Shown here: positions 42,103-51,319 of the stretch, piece by piece | Position numbering within the stretch: the stretch's first letter is position 1 | Layout of the letters: the number at the start of each line of letters is the position of its first letter | NCBI RefSeq assembly: GCF_002943565.1 | Contig: NZ_PJCH01000016.1 | Location: forward strand, 62,001 to 126,000 | Source: Hyphococcus luteus | GTDB lineage: Bacteria; Pseudomonadota; Alphaproteobacteria; Caulobacterales; Parvularculaceae | Direction of reading: 5' to 3' | DNA: 64,000 bases | The notes under the pieces: generated by a model | Seen by the model: the letters and a program-made list of their open reading frames with translations, nothing else | What the model was told of the DNA's origin: nothing | Database searches by the model: none | Position numbers and translations under genes: made by a program

Positions 42103-44717
42103 GAATTCGATCTATTTCTCTCAACAACGTCCGGCGCTTCACCAGTCCTGTCCGCCTGGAGGGATTGAGCAACGGGCTCAACGTCCTCTGTAAACCGAAT
42201 GAGTTCGGCAAGTCCACTCTGTTCGATGCGCTACAGGCGGTCTTCTTCAAGGCCCACAGTTCGAGCGACAAGGACATCAAGGCACTCCGTCCGCATGCGG
42301 GCGGCGCGCCGGAAGTCACCGTCGAAATCGAAACTGACGATGGCCGCTTCACGATCGCCAAAAGATGGATGTCGAAACCTTCCGCCACCATCGAGAAGGA
42401 CGGCAGGCTAATTGCGCAGGCCGATGAAGCCGAGTCCTGGATCTCGCAGCTGCTTGGCGGCGGGGATGGCGGACCCTCGGGCCTTCTCTGGGTTCGCCAG
42501 GGACTGACCGCCTTGACGGAGGGGTCAAAGAAGGAACAGAAAGCAGCGCTGGAAGCTAGGCGCGATCTTCTTTCCTCTGTGACCGGAGAAGTCGAAGCCA
42601 TGACAGGCGGTCGCCGGATGGACATGGCGCTGGCGCGATGTCGCGAGGAACTCCTCAACTTCGCAACGCCGAAAGGACGACCGAAGGCAGGCGGACCGTG
42701 GAAAGCTGCCGAGGAACTCGTCGAAGCTCTTCTCGCCGAGCACAAGAATCTAGCCACCACTGCGACAAACCTTCGCCATGACCTGAAGGAGCGCAAACGC
42801 AAGCGCCGCGAGTTGACGGAATTGGAAGATCCGGAAGCTGCCGCCTCGCGCAAAGAGCGCCTGAAGGACGCGACCGCCGAACTCCAGGCCGCAGAGCGCC
42901 ATGCAGAGGCGGTTGAATCTGAATCCCGGAAAGTCGACGCAGCGCGTCTCATCGTAACAAACCTTAAAACGCGCCTCACGACCCTGAGGGACTCCACAAA
43001 GGAGCGAACCGATGCCGAGGAAGCTGTCGCGAACGCCTCCAAGGAGGCTACGGCGGCAAGTCTCAATCTTGAGTCGGCTGAAGCGACACGTGCGAAGGCC
43101 CAACTGCAACTCAAAGAATCGCAGATCGCCTATAAGAACGCACTAGATGCGCTTCGTGCATCGCAACGCCGGCAAGCAGCGCTGGATGGCGCTGAGAGAC
43201 GGAAAGAACTTATTGAGCGAATTAAGAATGCACAGACAGCGCGTAATAACATGGAATCCGCCGCTGCGGAGGCGAAGCGCGGACCCGATTCCAAATCGCT
43301 GCGTCAGCTGGAAGATCTGGCTTCAGACTTGACCACTGCACGCGCCATCCGTGACGGCGAGGCGGCGCAATTGATCATGGCTTATGACGAGGGCTCCGAA
43401 GGCAAGATCAAACGCAATGGCGAGGAATTGCCGGGGGACCGTCCGTTGGCGATCCCCAATGGCGCGGATCTCGCTATTGAAGGCATCGGTGTCCTGACAG
43501 TCAGCGCTGGTACGGGCGGTCAGGACGACGGGTCTGTAGATAAGGCCGAAAAAGCGCTTTTCGCTGCGCTCGAACGACATGGCTGCACCACGATTGAAGA
43601 AGCCCGTAACGCCGCAGAGGCCAGAGATGCGGCGGAACACCGTCGTATGGAAGCGAAAGCGTCACTCGATTCGCTTGCCCCTGACGGCATTGAGGACCTA
43701 CGTGCCAAGCTTGCCGCGATCCCCGAACTGAAAGAGGTTGAGGAGGATGTCCCTCCGCTGGCGGATGCTGAGCAGCTCTTGGCGCAGGCCGATGACACGC
43801 GACTCAAAGCCGAAACCAGTCGGACCGCCGCAACAGACCACCTCTCAGACGCCCGTTCGACCTCTTCGCGCATAGATGCTGAATTGAAGGCCGCGCAAGA
43901 ACGTCTCTCAAGAGCGACTGCTTCTTTGGGCCGACTCGGCGACACTGACGAAACAGCCCTCAACGATGAGCTGCGTCGCGCCACGACAGCGCTTGAAGCT
44001 GCCGAAGCGCTGCATTCGGAGAAGGTCCGGTCCTCCCCGGATCTTGCAGCCGCCGAAGCGAAGCTCAAACGAGCCCAATCGGTCGAGGAAACAGCCCGCG
44101 CTGAAATCGTCCGGCTCAAACCTGAACTAGCGACGCTCGACGAGCGTATCGCCCGAAGTGCCGGCGACGCCGTTGAAGAACGGCTTGCCGAGACCGATCA
44201 GAAGCTTGAAGTCGCGCAGGCCACGCTTGCTAGGATCGAACAGGAGGTTGCCGTCCTTCTGAGATTGGAAACAGTGCTTGAAGAAGCCCGCAGCGACGCG
44301 CGAGAACGCTATTTCGAACCAGTCGCCATCGAATTGAAGCCGCTCTTGCAACTTCTCTGGCCCGACGCGGAGCTCTCCTGGGGCGACAAGACGTTGTTGC
44401 CGACGGCCCTGATCCGTAATGGACAGGAAGAGCCGATTGAGATTCTCTCAGGCGGCACGAAGGAGCAGGTCGCCCTCCTAGTCCGTCTTGCTTTCGCCCG
44501 AATGCTCGCAAAGCATGGACATAATGCTCCCGTGATTCTCGATGACGCCCTGGTCTTCACTGACGATGACCGGATTGAACTAATGTTCGACGCGCTGCAC
44601 CGGCAAGCCGACGACCTACAGATTCTCGTCTTATCCTGCAGGCAGCGCGCATTCCGAAACCTCGGCGGCAATTCCGTGCGCGTGACAACCCGAAGCCTAT
44701 CGAGCAACACGGCGTGA
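42099..44717 (+). CDS. SbcC/Rad50-like SMC-family ATPase
   Basis: An 872-residue ATPase: N-terminal Walker A NEFGKST (starting near residue 34), long coiled coils to each side of a central hinge (about 430-470), and a C-terminal signature LSGGTKEQVALLVRLAFARM (from 783) with Walker B APVILDDALVFTDD. It pairs with the SbcD-like nuclease to process DNA ends, as SbcCD or Rad50-Mre11. The hinge lacks a CxxC zinc hook; instead it has a beta-rich insert (KIKRNGEELPGDRPLAIPNG). It is shorter than housekeeping SbcC (about 1050 residues), closer to accessory YhaN-like proteins. Confidence 0.82.
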   Translation: MRIRSISLNNVRRFTSPVRLEGLSNGLNVLCKPNEFGKSTLFDALQAVFFKAHSSSDKDIKALRPHAGGAPEVTVEIETDDGRFTIAKRWMSKPSATIEKDGRLIAQADEAESWISQLLGGGDGGPSGLLWVRQGLTALTEGSKKEQKAALEARRDLLSSVTGEVEAMTGGRRMDMALARCREELLNFATPKGRPKAGGPWKAAEELVEALLAEHKNLATTATNLRHDLKERKRKRRELTELEDPEAAASRKERLKDATAELQAAERHAEAVESESRKVDAARLIVTNLKTRLTTLRDSTKERTDAEEAVANASKEATAASLNLESAEATRAKAQLQLKESQIAYKNALDALRASQRRQAALDGAERRKELIERIKNAQTARNNMESAAAEAKRGPDSKSLRQLEDLASDLTTARAIRDGEAAQLIMAYDEGSEGKIKRNGEELPGDRPLAIPNGADLAIEGIGVLTVSAGTGGQDDGSVDKAEKALFAALERHGCTTIEEARNAAEARDAAEHRRMEAKASLDSLAPDGIEDLRAKLAAIPELKEVEEDVPPLADAEQLLAQADDTRLKAETSRTAATDHLSDARSTSSRIDAELKAAQERLSRATASLGRLGDTDETALNDELRRATTALEAAEALHSEKVRSSPDLAAAEAKLKRAQSVEETARAEIVRLKPELATLDERIARSAGDAVEERLAETDQKLEVAQATLARIEQEVAVLLRLETVLEEARSDARERYFEPVAIELKPLLQLLWPDAELSWGDKTLLPTALIRNGQEEPIEILSGGTKEQVALLVRLAFARMLAKHGHNAPVILDDALVFTDDDRIELMFDALHRQADDLQILVLSCRQRAFRNLGGNSVRVTTRSLSSNTA

Positions 44718-44952
44718 AGGCACATTTTGCATCCCTGCTGAGGTGAATCGATGAAGTTAACCAGTTCAAGATCAAATTCGGCGGACCATCCTCATGCCAT
44801 CGAGTTCGACTCGCTCACGCAGCATCCAACCAGAAGTTTTTAATTACCGGTTCGATACGCCAATCCCGCATCCAATTCGCCCGAGGAAAAAGCGGTAAGG
44901 CAGGATTTACGCGAACTCGGCAATCTTCCAAATCGCGAAGAACCGTGGCCTT

Positions 44953-47900
44953 TTACTTCATGATCGTTCGATTTTCAGCCTTAACGACATTTTCAATGAG
45001 GGCTTTACGTACATAGCTCCCGACCAGCACTTCGATTTCTTCGCCCTGTTCCGCGCCAAGCAGCGCCGTGGCAAGCGGCTCATGCGCGGATATTATTCCG
45101 TTATCAGGATCGTTCAACTTGTCGTTTATGATTACCTGCAGGGTGGATTGTGAGCCAGTAAGGTAACGAACCCGGACCTGATCGCCGATTTCAATGAAGG
45201 GAGATGGGTTGGAGGTCTGCAGCGCTTCAGCAGAGTCTTCTGCCTGCCGTTCTTTCGGGTCACCCGGCGTTTGCGCATCCAGTTCGATTTGCGATTTAGC
45301 CAGCCTTTCAGAAGGCGCGGCCGCCAAGTCGCTTTGGACATCTTCCAGGACGTGCTCAGGGGGTGCTGGTGGCGTAAAGCGTTCTCGCTGAGACGACAAT
45401 TCGGCGAGCCTTGCTTCGATGGATTCACGCAACCGCTGCGCCTCGCGAATGGGATCGTTAAACCAGTCTGTCGACCAGATGCGATGGAATTTCCAGCCGC
45501 GGCGTTCCAGCACTTCCTGCCGCAAGCGATCGCGATCCCGCGCCGAACGGCAAGAATGATAGCTTGCCCCGTCACATTCTACGGCCAGGATATATCCGTA
45601 TGGCCAATCCGGATGTTTCACGCCAATATCTATGTAATAGCCGGCTGCGCCGACTTGAGGCACTGGCTCGCAGCCCATCGACTTGAGCTGTTGAATCACA
45701 TAATCCTCAAAATCGGAATCCGTGCTCGCATGTGATTGGTCGGTCGCTTCGAGAACGCCGCTCGCGGAATATTCCAGCCAGCGCTTGAGCATGTATGTGC
45801 CGGGATTGAAATTCTCGTCGGCGCGGATATCAGACGGCCTCATCGAAGAGAATGTCACGATTTGCAGCTTGGCGCGGGAAAAAAGAACATTGAGCCTGCG
45901 CCGCCCCGCTTTTCCATTGATCGGGCCGAAGCGCTGCATAACGGGTCCACCCGGCTGCTCCGGACCGTATACGGTGCCTATGAAGATGACATCCCGCTCG
46001 TCGCCTTGAACATTTTCAAGGTTCTTAATGAAAAACGACTCAAGCCCGTCATTGCGTACCGCCCAATCCTCTACGTATGCATTCGCAGCGCGATCCTTAT
46101 CGAGGGCATAGTTCATTTCATCGATCAACAGGTCACGCTGTTTTTGATTGAGCGTAACAATCCCTAAAGATCTATCCGGAAAGGTTTGCATAAAGCGAAT
46201 GGCCGCTTCGACGATGGCTTGTGCTTCATCGAGATTAACTCCTGATCTATAACGTCCTTCCACCGGTACGAGCGATACGCCCATATCGGCGCGCTGTTCG
46301 GATGCGGACGGGAAAATCACCAGATCGTTGTGATAGACCAGCTCATTTGAAAACCGAATAAGCCCGGAATGTTGCGAGCGGTAATGCCACCGTAGGCGCC
46401 GTGCCGGGCGAAAGCGGGAATTCGCGATTTCAAGAATCGATTCCTCGTCAACCAGAGCATCTTCGTCTTCATCTTCGCCGTCATTCAGCATCTTCTGAAA
46501 GAAGTTGGACGGCGGAAGCTGGTTAGTATCACCGACAATCATGGCTTGGGAGCAACGCGCAAGAGCGCCGATAGCATCTTCCGGCCGCATCTGCGACGCT
46601 TCATCTATGATGCAGAGGTCAAAGGAAACCTCGCCCGCAGGAAGATACTGCGCGACAGCCAACGGCGACATCATCCAACACGGCTTAAGCTCTTGAAGCG
46701 AACGCCGTGCGCGTTGCGTCAGGTCACGCACAGCAATGAATCTTTGTTTCTTGCTCGTTTCGTTCTCAAGCAAAGCCATTTCTGTCCAGCGTGATTTTGG
46801 CCCCGATCCAATGCCTGACGGAGGATTGGCGCTGCCCGCGACCATAGACCGGAGTTGTTGTTGGGCTAAACGTATTATTTGCGAATCGAGGCCGGCAAGT
46901 TTCGCTCGAAGCGCATCGAGCTGCGTACCAGGAAAACGGTCAAGCACAGCCCCGTGCGTCGACATGAGCTGGAGCGCCATAGCGCGAATAACAGAAGCTT
47001 CGATGATTTCGCCAAAGCCTCTTAGCGCCTGTTCTTGGCCCAATAGCGCTGTCGTCGCCCAGCCGAAGCCTAGCTCATCGACGCGGCGGCGAGCGCGGGC
47101 GTATTTCGCATGTGCCTGAAGGCCGGATTCATCACTGCACGCGGCATCAAGAAAAACAGCAACTTCACCGTGATCTCTGCCTTCCGTGATTTGCGATTGT
47201 GGAATATGCGAGCGATCACAAAGCGCTTCAAGGGCTTCACGGGCGAACGCATCGCGTTCTTGCACGCTTTGAAGCGCTTTCAAGCAGGGTATAATCGAAC
47301 CCGCCTCAACTTGCGTCAGGATTTCATCGGCATAGGCATCATTTGATGTAGCGATTTGAGCGATCGTCAAATTCCGCGCTAGCTCTTCGATATCGGTTAC
47401 GGCTCCGTGGAATTTGTCTTCAAGAGTGCCTGCAATCACTGTATCGCTATCAAGTTCATGTTTACGTTTAACATTCGCCTCAATTTGCTTGGCAAGTTCC
47501 AGCAGAGCGTCAATGCGCATTTTTGCAGGCGCTATGAAGCAATTGCACAGCTCTTTTAATTCCTGGTGCGCCGCTTCGAGCGCCTGGGTTTGCGATGCAA
47601 GTTCGGCACGTTTACGGGAAAGATCAGAGATTTTTCCGTCCCACTGCGTTTTTGGAAGCTCGGGAACGGCAAGGAGCGCATCTAAATCGCCTTCCTTTAA
47701 AAAGTTGCGCAGATTGCGGTTGCCATTGCCTTTCAGGCGTTGGTCTACTTTCTCGTAGTAATGGCCAAGCCTTTCAAACGCATCAAAATCCGTCTCTATA
47801 CCTTTGAAATGCATGCCGAAGCAGGCTTTGGCTTGCTCATCTGCCAGAAACTTCGCTTCCGAAGCTTTCCAATCCGCCAGAGCCTGAAGCTGCCGAACGC

Positions 47901-50463
47901 CTTCGTCCTTCTTCACGCGGCCGGCGCGAGACAGAGTGCGCATTATGCGTTTTGCATTTCGGCAGGAGCTTGAGAGGAACGAGAAGACACTTGAATCACG
48001 TAAGGCGGCAGCGTGTCCGGCCAGCTCCGTCGAAGTCAAATCAGGTGGGATGATCAGACGTTCTTCGAGATTCGTCTTTTCATCACGCAACTTCCTTCCT
48101 GTTTGTGCCGCCTGCTTGACGATGAGAGCAGCTGCCGGATTAGCATTCGCCGAAGTACGCAAAGCGAGAGATTCTGGTGAAGAATTGGCGATGAGGTCAT
48201 GCGCTACGCGGATCGCATCGATGTTCAGGCTCTCCGATCCCGCAATGTCTTCAGGTAAATCCGATAGAGATGATTCAACCTGTTCCAGCGACGCAAGTTC
48301 GTGTCGGTCTGACTCAATACGGCGAAGCAGCGCTTCCAGGTCGAGCGAACTTATGTCGTTCTGCGTGCAAAGCGCATATATTCTGCGCACGCGTTCCGCG
48401 AGCATATCATCAGACGGCGCGGTGAGGAATTTCTTCAGTTTCCCGAAGATTGTCTGATAGCGAGCGCAAGCCTCGTGGAATCTTACAATTTCATCAAGTA
48501 CGCCACTTTTCGCCATGCGCACAATAAATGCCGCATCACAATCTCCAATCTTTGATTTAATCTCCTTAAGCGCGCCTTCGATAGCAGCGACACCGCTTTG
48601 CTGCAGCTTAGGATCAATATTAAAGTCCTGAAGCGCTTCCCGTTCACGCGCCGCCGCCTCACAAGCATCCTTGGCGCCCTTGGCGAGCGCCAGGATTTGC
48701 TCCAGCGTGAATCGGTCTGCGCTATCAATATCGAGGCCGCGCCAATATTCTGCTGCTTGGGATGCCTCGTTGCTCGCCGCATCCAACCGATCCCCAGCAT
48801 GACGAAGCGTTTCAAGACGAATTTTGTCAAAGGATTCCGGATCGCTGATAGGCGGATTTAGAAATACGTCAGGCCGGTCTCTTAACATATCATTGGACCA
48901 CATGGCTCTGCCGAGCACGTCGTAGACTTTGAGGCCAGTAGCGCCGTAAGGCGATGAAATAACATCAATATATGTCGTCAGCTCAGACCGGACCTTTTTG
49001 AATTGTGCAAGCTTTGATTCGTAGTCTGGCGCCGCACGCGGCGCGCCCATTTCCATTCGTTCCTTGACGGAAGATATCACCTGTTCGCGCGTCGAGCGTT
49101 CTGCCTGCAACGGCAGAACAAACTCGCCAAGGCCGACCGATTCCAGGCGGGATTTTACAACTTCCAGCGCGGCCATTTTCTCTGCAACAAACAATATTTT
49201 TTTGCCGCCTGCTATAGCGCTCGCAATCGTATTGACGATCGTCTGAGATTTGCCAGTGCCGGGCGGGCCCTCGACGGCAAGATTGCGGCCATCGGCTATG
49301 TCCGCGATGACGCTGAGCTGCGAAGAATCGGCGTCCATAACCAGGCAGGAAATCTTCGCCTCGACTTCAGGGGCGTCAACATCATACTCATCCGCGAAAG
49401 GCGAATCTTCTGAAGAATCCGCGCCACCGAGAAGCTGCTTCACCAATTCCTGATTGTGAAATGAGGTCTTCGACGTATCGAGGTCGTGATACATAGCCAT
49501 GCGCGCCGAGGGAAAAACGCCAAAGGTGGCCTGCCTGCGCACTTTCCATTTCAAATTGCGTGGCTTTAGCGCTGCGACTTCCGCCAGATAGTCTTCAATG
49601 GACCCTTCTGAGAATTTTGGCAGATCGATCCCGAAATCATTGCGGAGCATTTCGGCAAGCACAAGATTCGATTCTCCGGCGTCTCCCAGCCCCTTTACCC
49701 AGAACTCGGGTCCTTCCGGCGTTTTATTCTTTGTAATGCCGACCGGCATGAGGACGAGCGGCGCAAAGGCGCTGCTGCGCGATCTGTCATCCTGCCATTC
49801 CAGAAAGCCGAATGCCGCATGCAAAACATTGATTCCGGTTTCTTGCAACCACGTCCGGCACTTTGTCGTAATGCCGGTCATTTTCCTCTCAAGATCATCC
49901 GCCAGCAAGAGCGTTTGTATGTCTTCGTCCCGGTGCCGTCCGTCTTGATGTTCCTCGCTCGGATCGGGCAAGTCATAGGACGGAGAAATCCCGTGCAGCT
50001 TAGCGTGCTGTGCGAGTGAAATGTCGGCGCCTGTTTGACGCGGTGGCAAATCTAAGCGTTCGCGCACACGGTCTTTTAGCTCCCGCTCAAGACGCCGCAT
50101 TTCGTCCTGAGCTTCGTCACCGCCATTTTGAATTGTCTTGGTCGCTTCCAGGTATATTTCGTCAGTGCGGCGAGCTCCCGCCAGCGCTACACGAAAATCC
50201 GGCCGCAGCTCATCTTTGGGATCAAGTTCGAGAGAAGGAAGCGGAACAAACCGCATGCTTTGCTGATTGCTGAGTTCGAATGCGAGCACATCGGGCAACT
50301 CATCAACAACGCGAACGTAGGAATTGGACCGCGGCGTAAGTTTTGTGGAAATCAGCGGATTTCTGCGGGTGAGATCAAGCAGCCGCGGGCGCAGCGCTTC
50401 GATGCGTGTCCGGACCCACGCCTCAAGTTCATGTTCGTCTGTTGCGGCAGCATCGGCGGTCAC
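44953..50463 (-). CDS. Giant DUF4011 SF1 helicase with Vsr/DUF559-like nuclease and GreA/B-like C-terminus
   Basis: An 1836-residue protein. The N-terminus has the DUF4011 pattern RPRLLDLTRRNPLISTKL. The SF1 helicase has Walker A EGPPGTGKSQT near residue 400, and after a long coiled-coil insertion, motif II CIIDEASQMRPEDAIG (about 1286), LRWHYRSQHSGLIRFSN and GRRRLNVLFSRAK. Near 1620-1660 an endonuclease-like core follows: DIGVKHPDWPYGYILAVECD, then RRGWKFHRIWSTDW. The last ~90 residues (RVRYLTGSQSTLQVIIND and GIISAHEPLATALLGAEQGE) resemble the GreA/GreB C-terminal domain. GTG 50463 has GGGGAGG upstream. The gene is visibly more AT-rich than its surroundings. A phage-defence role is inferred. 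Confidence 0.82.
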   Translation of the reverse strand: MTADAAATDEHELEAWVRTRIEALRPRLLDLTRRNPLISTKLTPRSNSYVRVVDELPDVLAFELSNQQSMRFVPLPSLELDPKDELRPDFRVALAGARRTDEIYLEATKTIQNGGDEAQDEMRRLERELKDRVRERLDLPPRQTGADISLAQHAKLHGISPSYDLPDPSEEHQDGRHRDEDIQTLLLADDLERKMTGITTKCRTWLQETGINVLHAAFGFLEWQDDRSRSSAFAPLVLMPVGITKNKTPEGPEFWVKGLGDAGESNLVLAEMLRNDFGIDLPKFSEGSIEDYLAEVAALKPRNLKWKVRRQATFGVFPSARMAMYHDLDTSKTSFHNQELVKQLLGGADSSEDSPFADEYDVDAPEVEAKISCLVMDADSSQLSVIADIADGRNLAVEGPPGTGKSQTIVNTIASAIAGGKKILFVAEKMAALEVVKSRLESVGLGEFVLPLQAERSTREQVISSVKERMEMGAPRAAPDYESKLAQFKKVRSELTTYIDVISSPYGATGLKVYDVLGRAMWSNDMLRDRPDVFLNPPISDPESFDKIRLETLRHAGDRLDAASNEASQAAEYWRGLDIDSADRFTLEQILALAKGAKDACEAAAREREALQDFNIDPKLQQSGVAAIEGALKEIKSKIGDCDAAFIVRMAKSGVLDEIVRFHEACARYQTIFGKLKKFLTAPSDDMLAERVRRIYALCTQNDISSLDLEALLRRIESDRHELASLEQVESSLSDLPEDIAGSESLNIDAIRVAHDLIANSSPESLALRTSANANPAAALIVKQAAQTGRKLRDEKTNLEERLIIPPDLTSTELAGHAAALRDSSVFSFLSSSCRNAKRIMRTLSRAGRVKKDEGVRQLQALADWKASEAKFLADEQAKACFGMHFKGIETDFDAFERLGHYYEKVDQRLKGNGNRNLRNFLKEGDLDALLAVPELPKTQWDGKISDLSRKRAELASQTQALEAAHQELKELCNCFIAPAKMRIDALLELAKQIEANVKRKHELDSDTVIAGTLEDKFHGAVTDIEELARNLTIAQIATSNDAYADEILTQVEAGSIIPCLKALQSVQERDAFAREALEALCDRSHIPQSQITEGRDHGEVAVFLDAACSDESGLQAHAKYARARRRVDELGFGWATTALLGQEQALRGFGEIIEASVIRAMALQLMSTHGAVLDRFPGTQLDALRAKLAGLDSQIIRLAQQQLRSMVAGSANPPSGIGSGPKSRWTEMALLENETSKKQRFIAVRDLTQRARRSLQELKPCWMMSPLAVAQYLPAGEVSFDLCIIDEASQMRPEDAIGALARCSQAMIVGDTNQLPPSNFFQKMLNDGEDEDEDALVDEESILEIANSRFRPARRLRWHYRSQHSGLIRFSNELVYHNDLVIFPSASEQRADMGVSLVPVEGRYRSGVNLDEAQAIVEAAIRFMQTFPDRSLGIVTLNQKQRDLLIDEMNYALDKDRAANAYVEDWAVRNDGLESFFIKNLENVQGDERDVIFIGTVYGPEQPGGPVMQRFGPINGKAGRRRLNVLFSRAKLQIVTFSSMRPSDIRADENFNPGTYMLKRWLEYSASGVLEATDQSHASTDSDFEDYVIQQLKSMGCEPVPQVGAAGYYIDIGVKHPDWPYGYILAVECDGASYHSCRSARDRDRLRQEVLERRGWKFHRIWSTDWFNDPIREAQRLRESIEARLAELSSQRERFTPPAPPEHVLEDVQSDLAAAPSERLAKSQIELDAQTPGDPKERQAEDSAEALQTSNPSPFIEIGDQVRVRYLTGSQSTLQVIINDKLNDPDNGIISAHEPLATALLGAEQGEEIEVLVGSYVRKALIENVVKAENRTIMK

Positions 50464-50857
50464 GGATTTCCTCCCCTGTCGAGCACACGAAACTGGCAGC
50501 ACTGGCCGGAGCTACTGGGCGCGAATTAAACGCTGTGGAAACGCTACAAATGCGGTTACGCTAATCGCAGTTTGAGTTAAAATCGCTTAAAATCAATAAT
50601 TTGTTAATTGTTCAGCGTGCGCTTAATTTTTTAGAGGAATGACTACAGATATTCAACAATCATTCTGTGAAGAAGAATAGTCACAAACACGCTCATAGTG
50701 GTAGGAGTCTGACGGATAGCACCGTCGATCAGGCGATGGAATCCAGCGTTCTGCCGATTTGCACGGACTCATCCGTTCGATTTCTACCGCCAGCTAATTC
50801 AGTCTGAAGCTAAGAATAAGACGCCGACTGGCCAACGTGAGCTTAAGGATTCCGGGC

Positions 50858-50962
50858 ATGTCCCAAGCGGACGACACCCCAGAACAGCCATGGACCAGCG
50901 GCCGTGTGCTCGGTCAGAAGTTATTGTCCTGCTTTATCGACGAACGCTGCTATTCTCGGTAA
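50858..50962 (+). pseudogene. N-terminal fragment of a tyrosine recombinase (tentative)
   Basis: A 34-codon frame beginning MSQADDTPEQPWTSGRVLGQ and ending soon after. From memory, short tyrosine recombinases common in proteobacteria begin with a PWTSGRLIGQK-like segment followed by a KPKHVWAIRVRL block. Here the similarity stops right after GQK, so at most the first twenty residues remain. The match is short and could be chance. Confidence 0.35.
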
Positions 50963-51009
50963 GCCGGAGTCAGAGCGCACTCGCTCTATTGCCCAGAGCG
51001 GACCCGCAG

Positions 51010-51240
51010 CTAAGTCCGCATCGAGCGTTCAACGACGCAGTCAAACAGCCCCTCCTCATAAGGATGAGCGATCTTCAAAAGCTGGTCGCGCCGGAAGGTG
51101 ATGGAACCGCCGCCGTAATCAGGCCGCGGCTTGGCGTGCCCAATGAGCTGGCAACGCAGTTCGTAGTCGGTCCCTGCTTCGAGCATACGTTTTTCGAAAG
51201 CATGGCGGAAAGAATATATCCGATGTACAGGAGTAGGCAT
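51010..51240 (-). pseudogene. C-terminal fragment of a tyrosine recombinase
   Basis: The minus-strand product contains HRIYSFRHAFEKRMLEAG, then LRCQLIGHAKPRPDYG and RRDQLLKIAHPYEEG. This fits the end of an integrase catalytic domain: the Arg-His pair in SFRH and the LIGH box are visible, but the N-terminal domain, first catalytic Arg and nucleophilic Tyr context are missing. The frame stays open upstream to the relaxase gene without a good start. It is a non-functional remnant lying just downstream of traI. Confidence 0.6.
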
Positions 51241-51319
51241 ACGGTAAGCGTGTCCACTAGGCGCGGCGTTATGTACGCTTCGATTTTCTATAGCGTTCCA
51301 GCAACATTTCGCTGACGGA

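Larger units (their letters stand above)
50464..51319. other. Intergenic region with recombinase remnants
   Basis: About 850 bases between two minus-strand genes. The first 200 bases are AT-rich (TTAAAATC, AATAATTTGTTAATTG) and must hold the promoter of the giant helicase gene, although I cannot pick one pair of boxes with confidence. The rest contains two decayed fragments of tyrosine recombinases on opposite strands (50858-50962 and 51010-51240). This looks like a recombination scar next to the relaxase gene. Confidence 0.55.
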
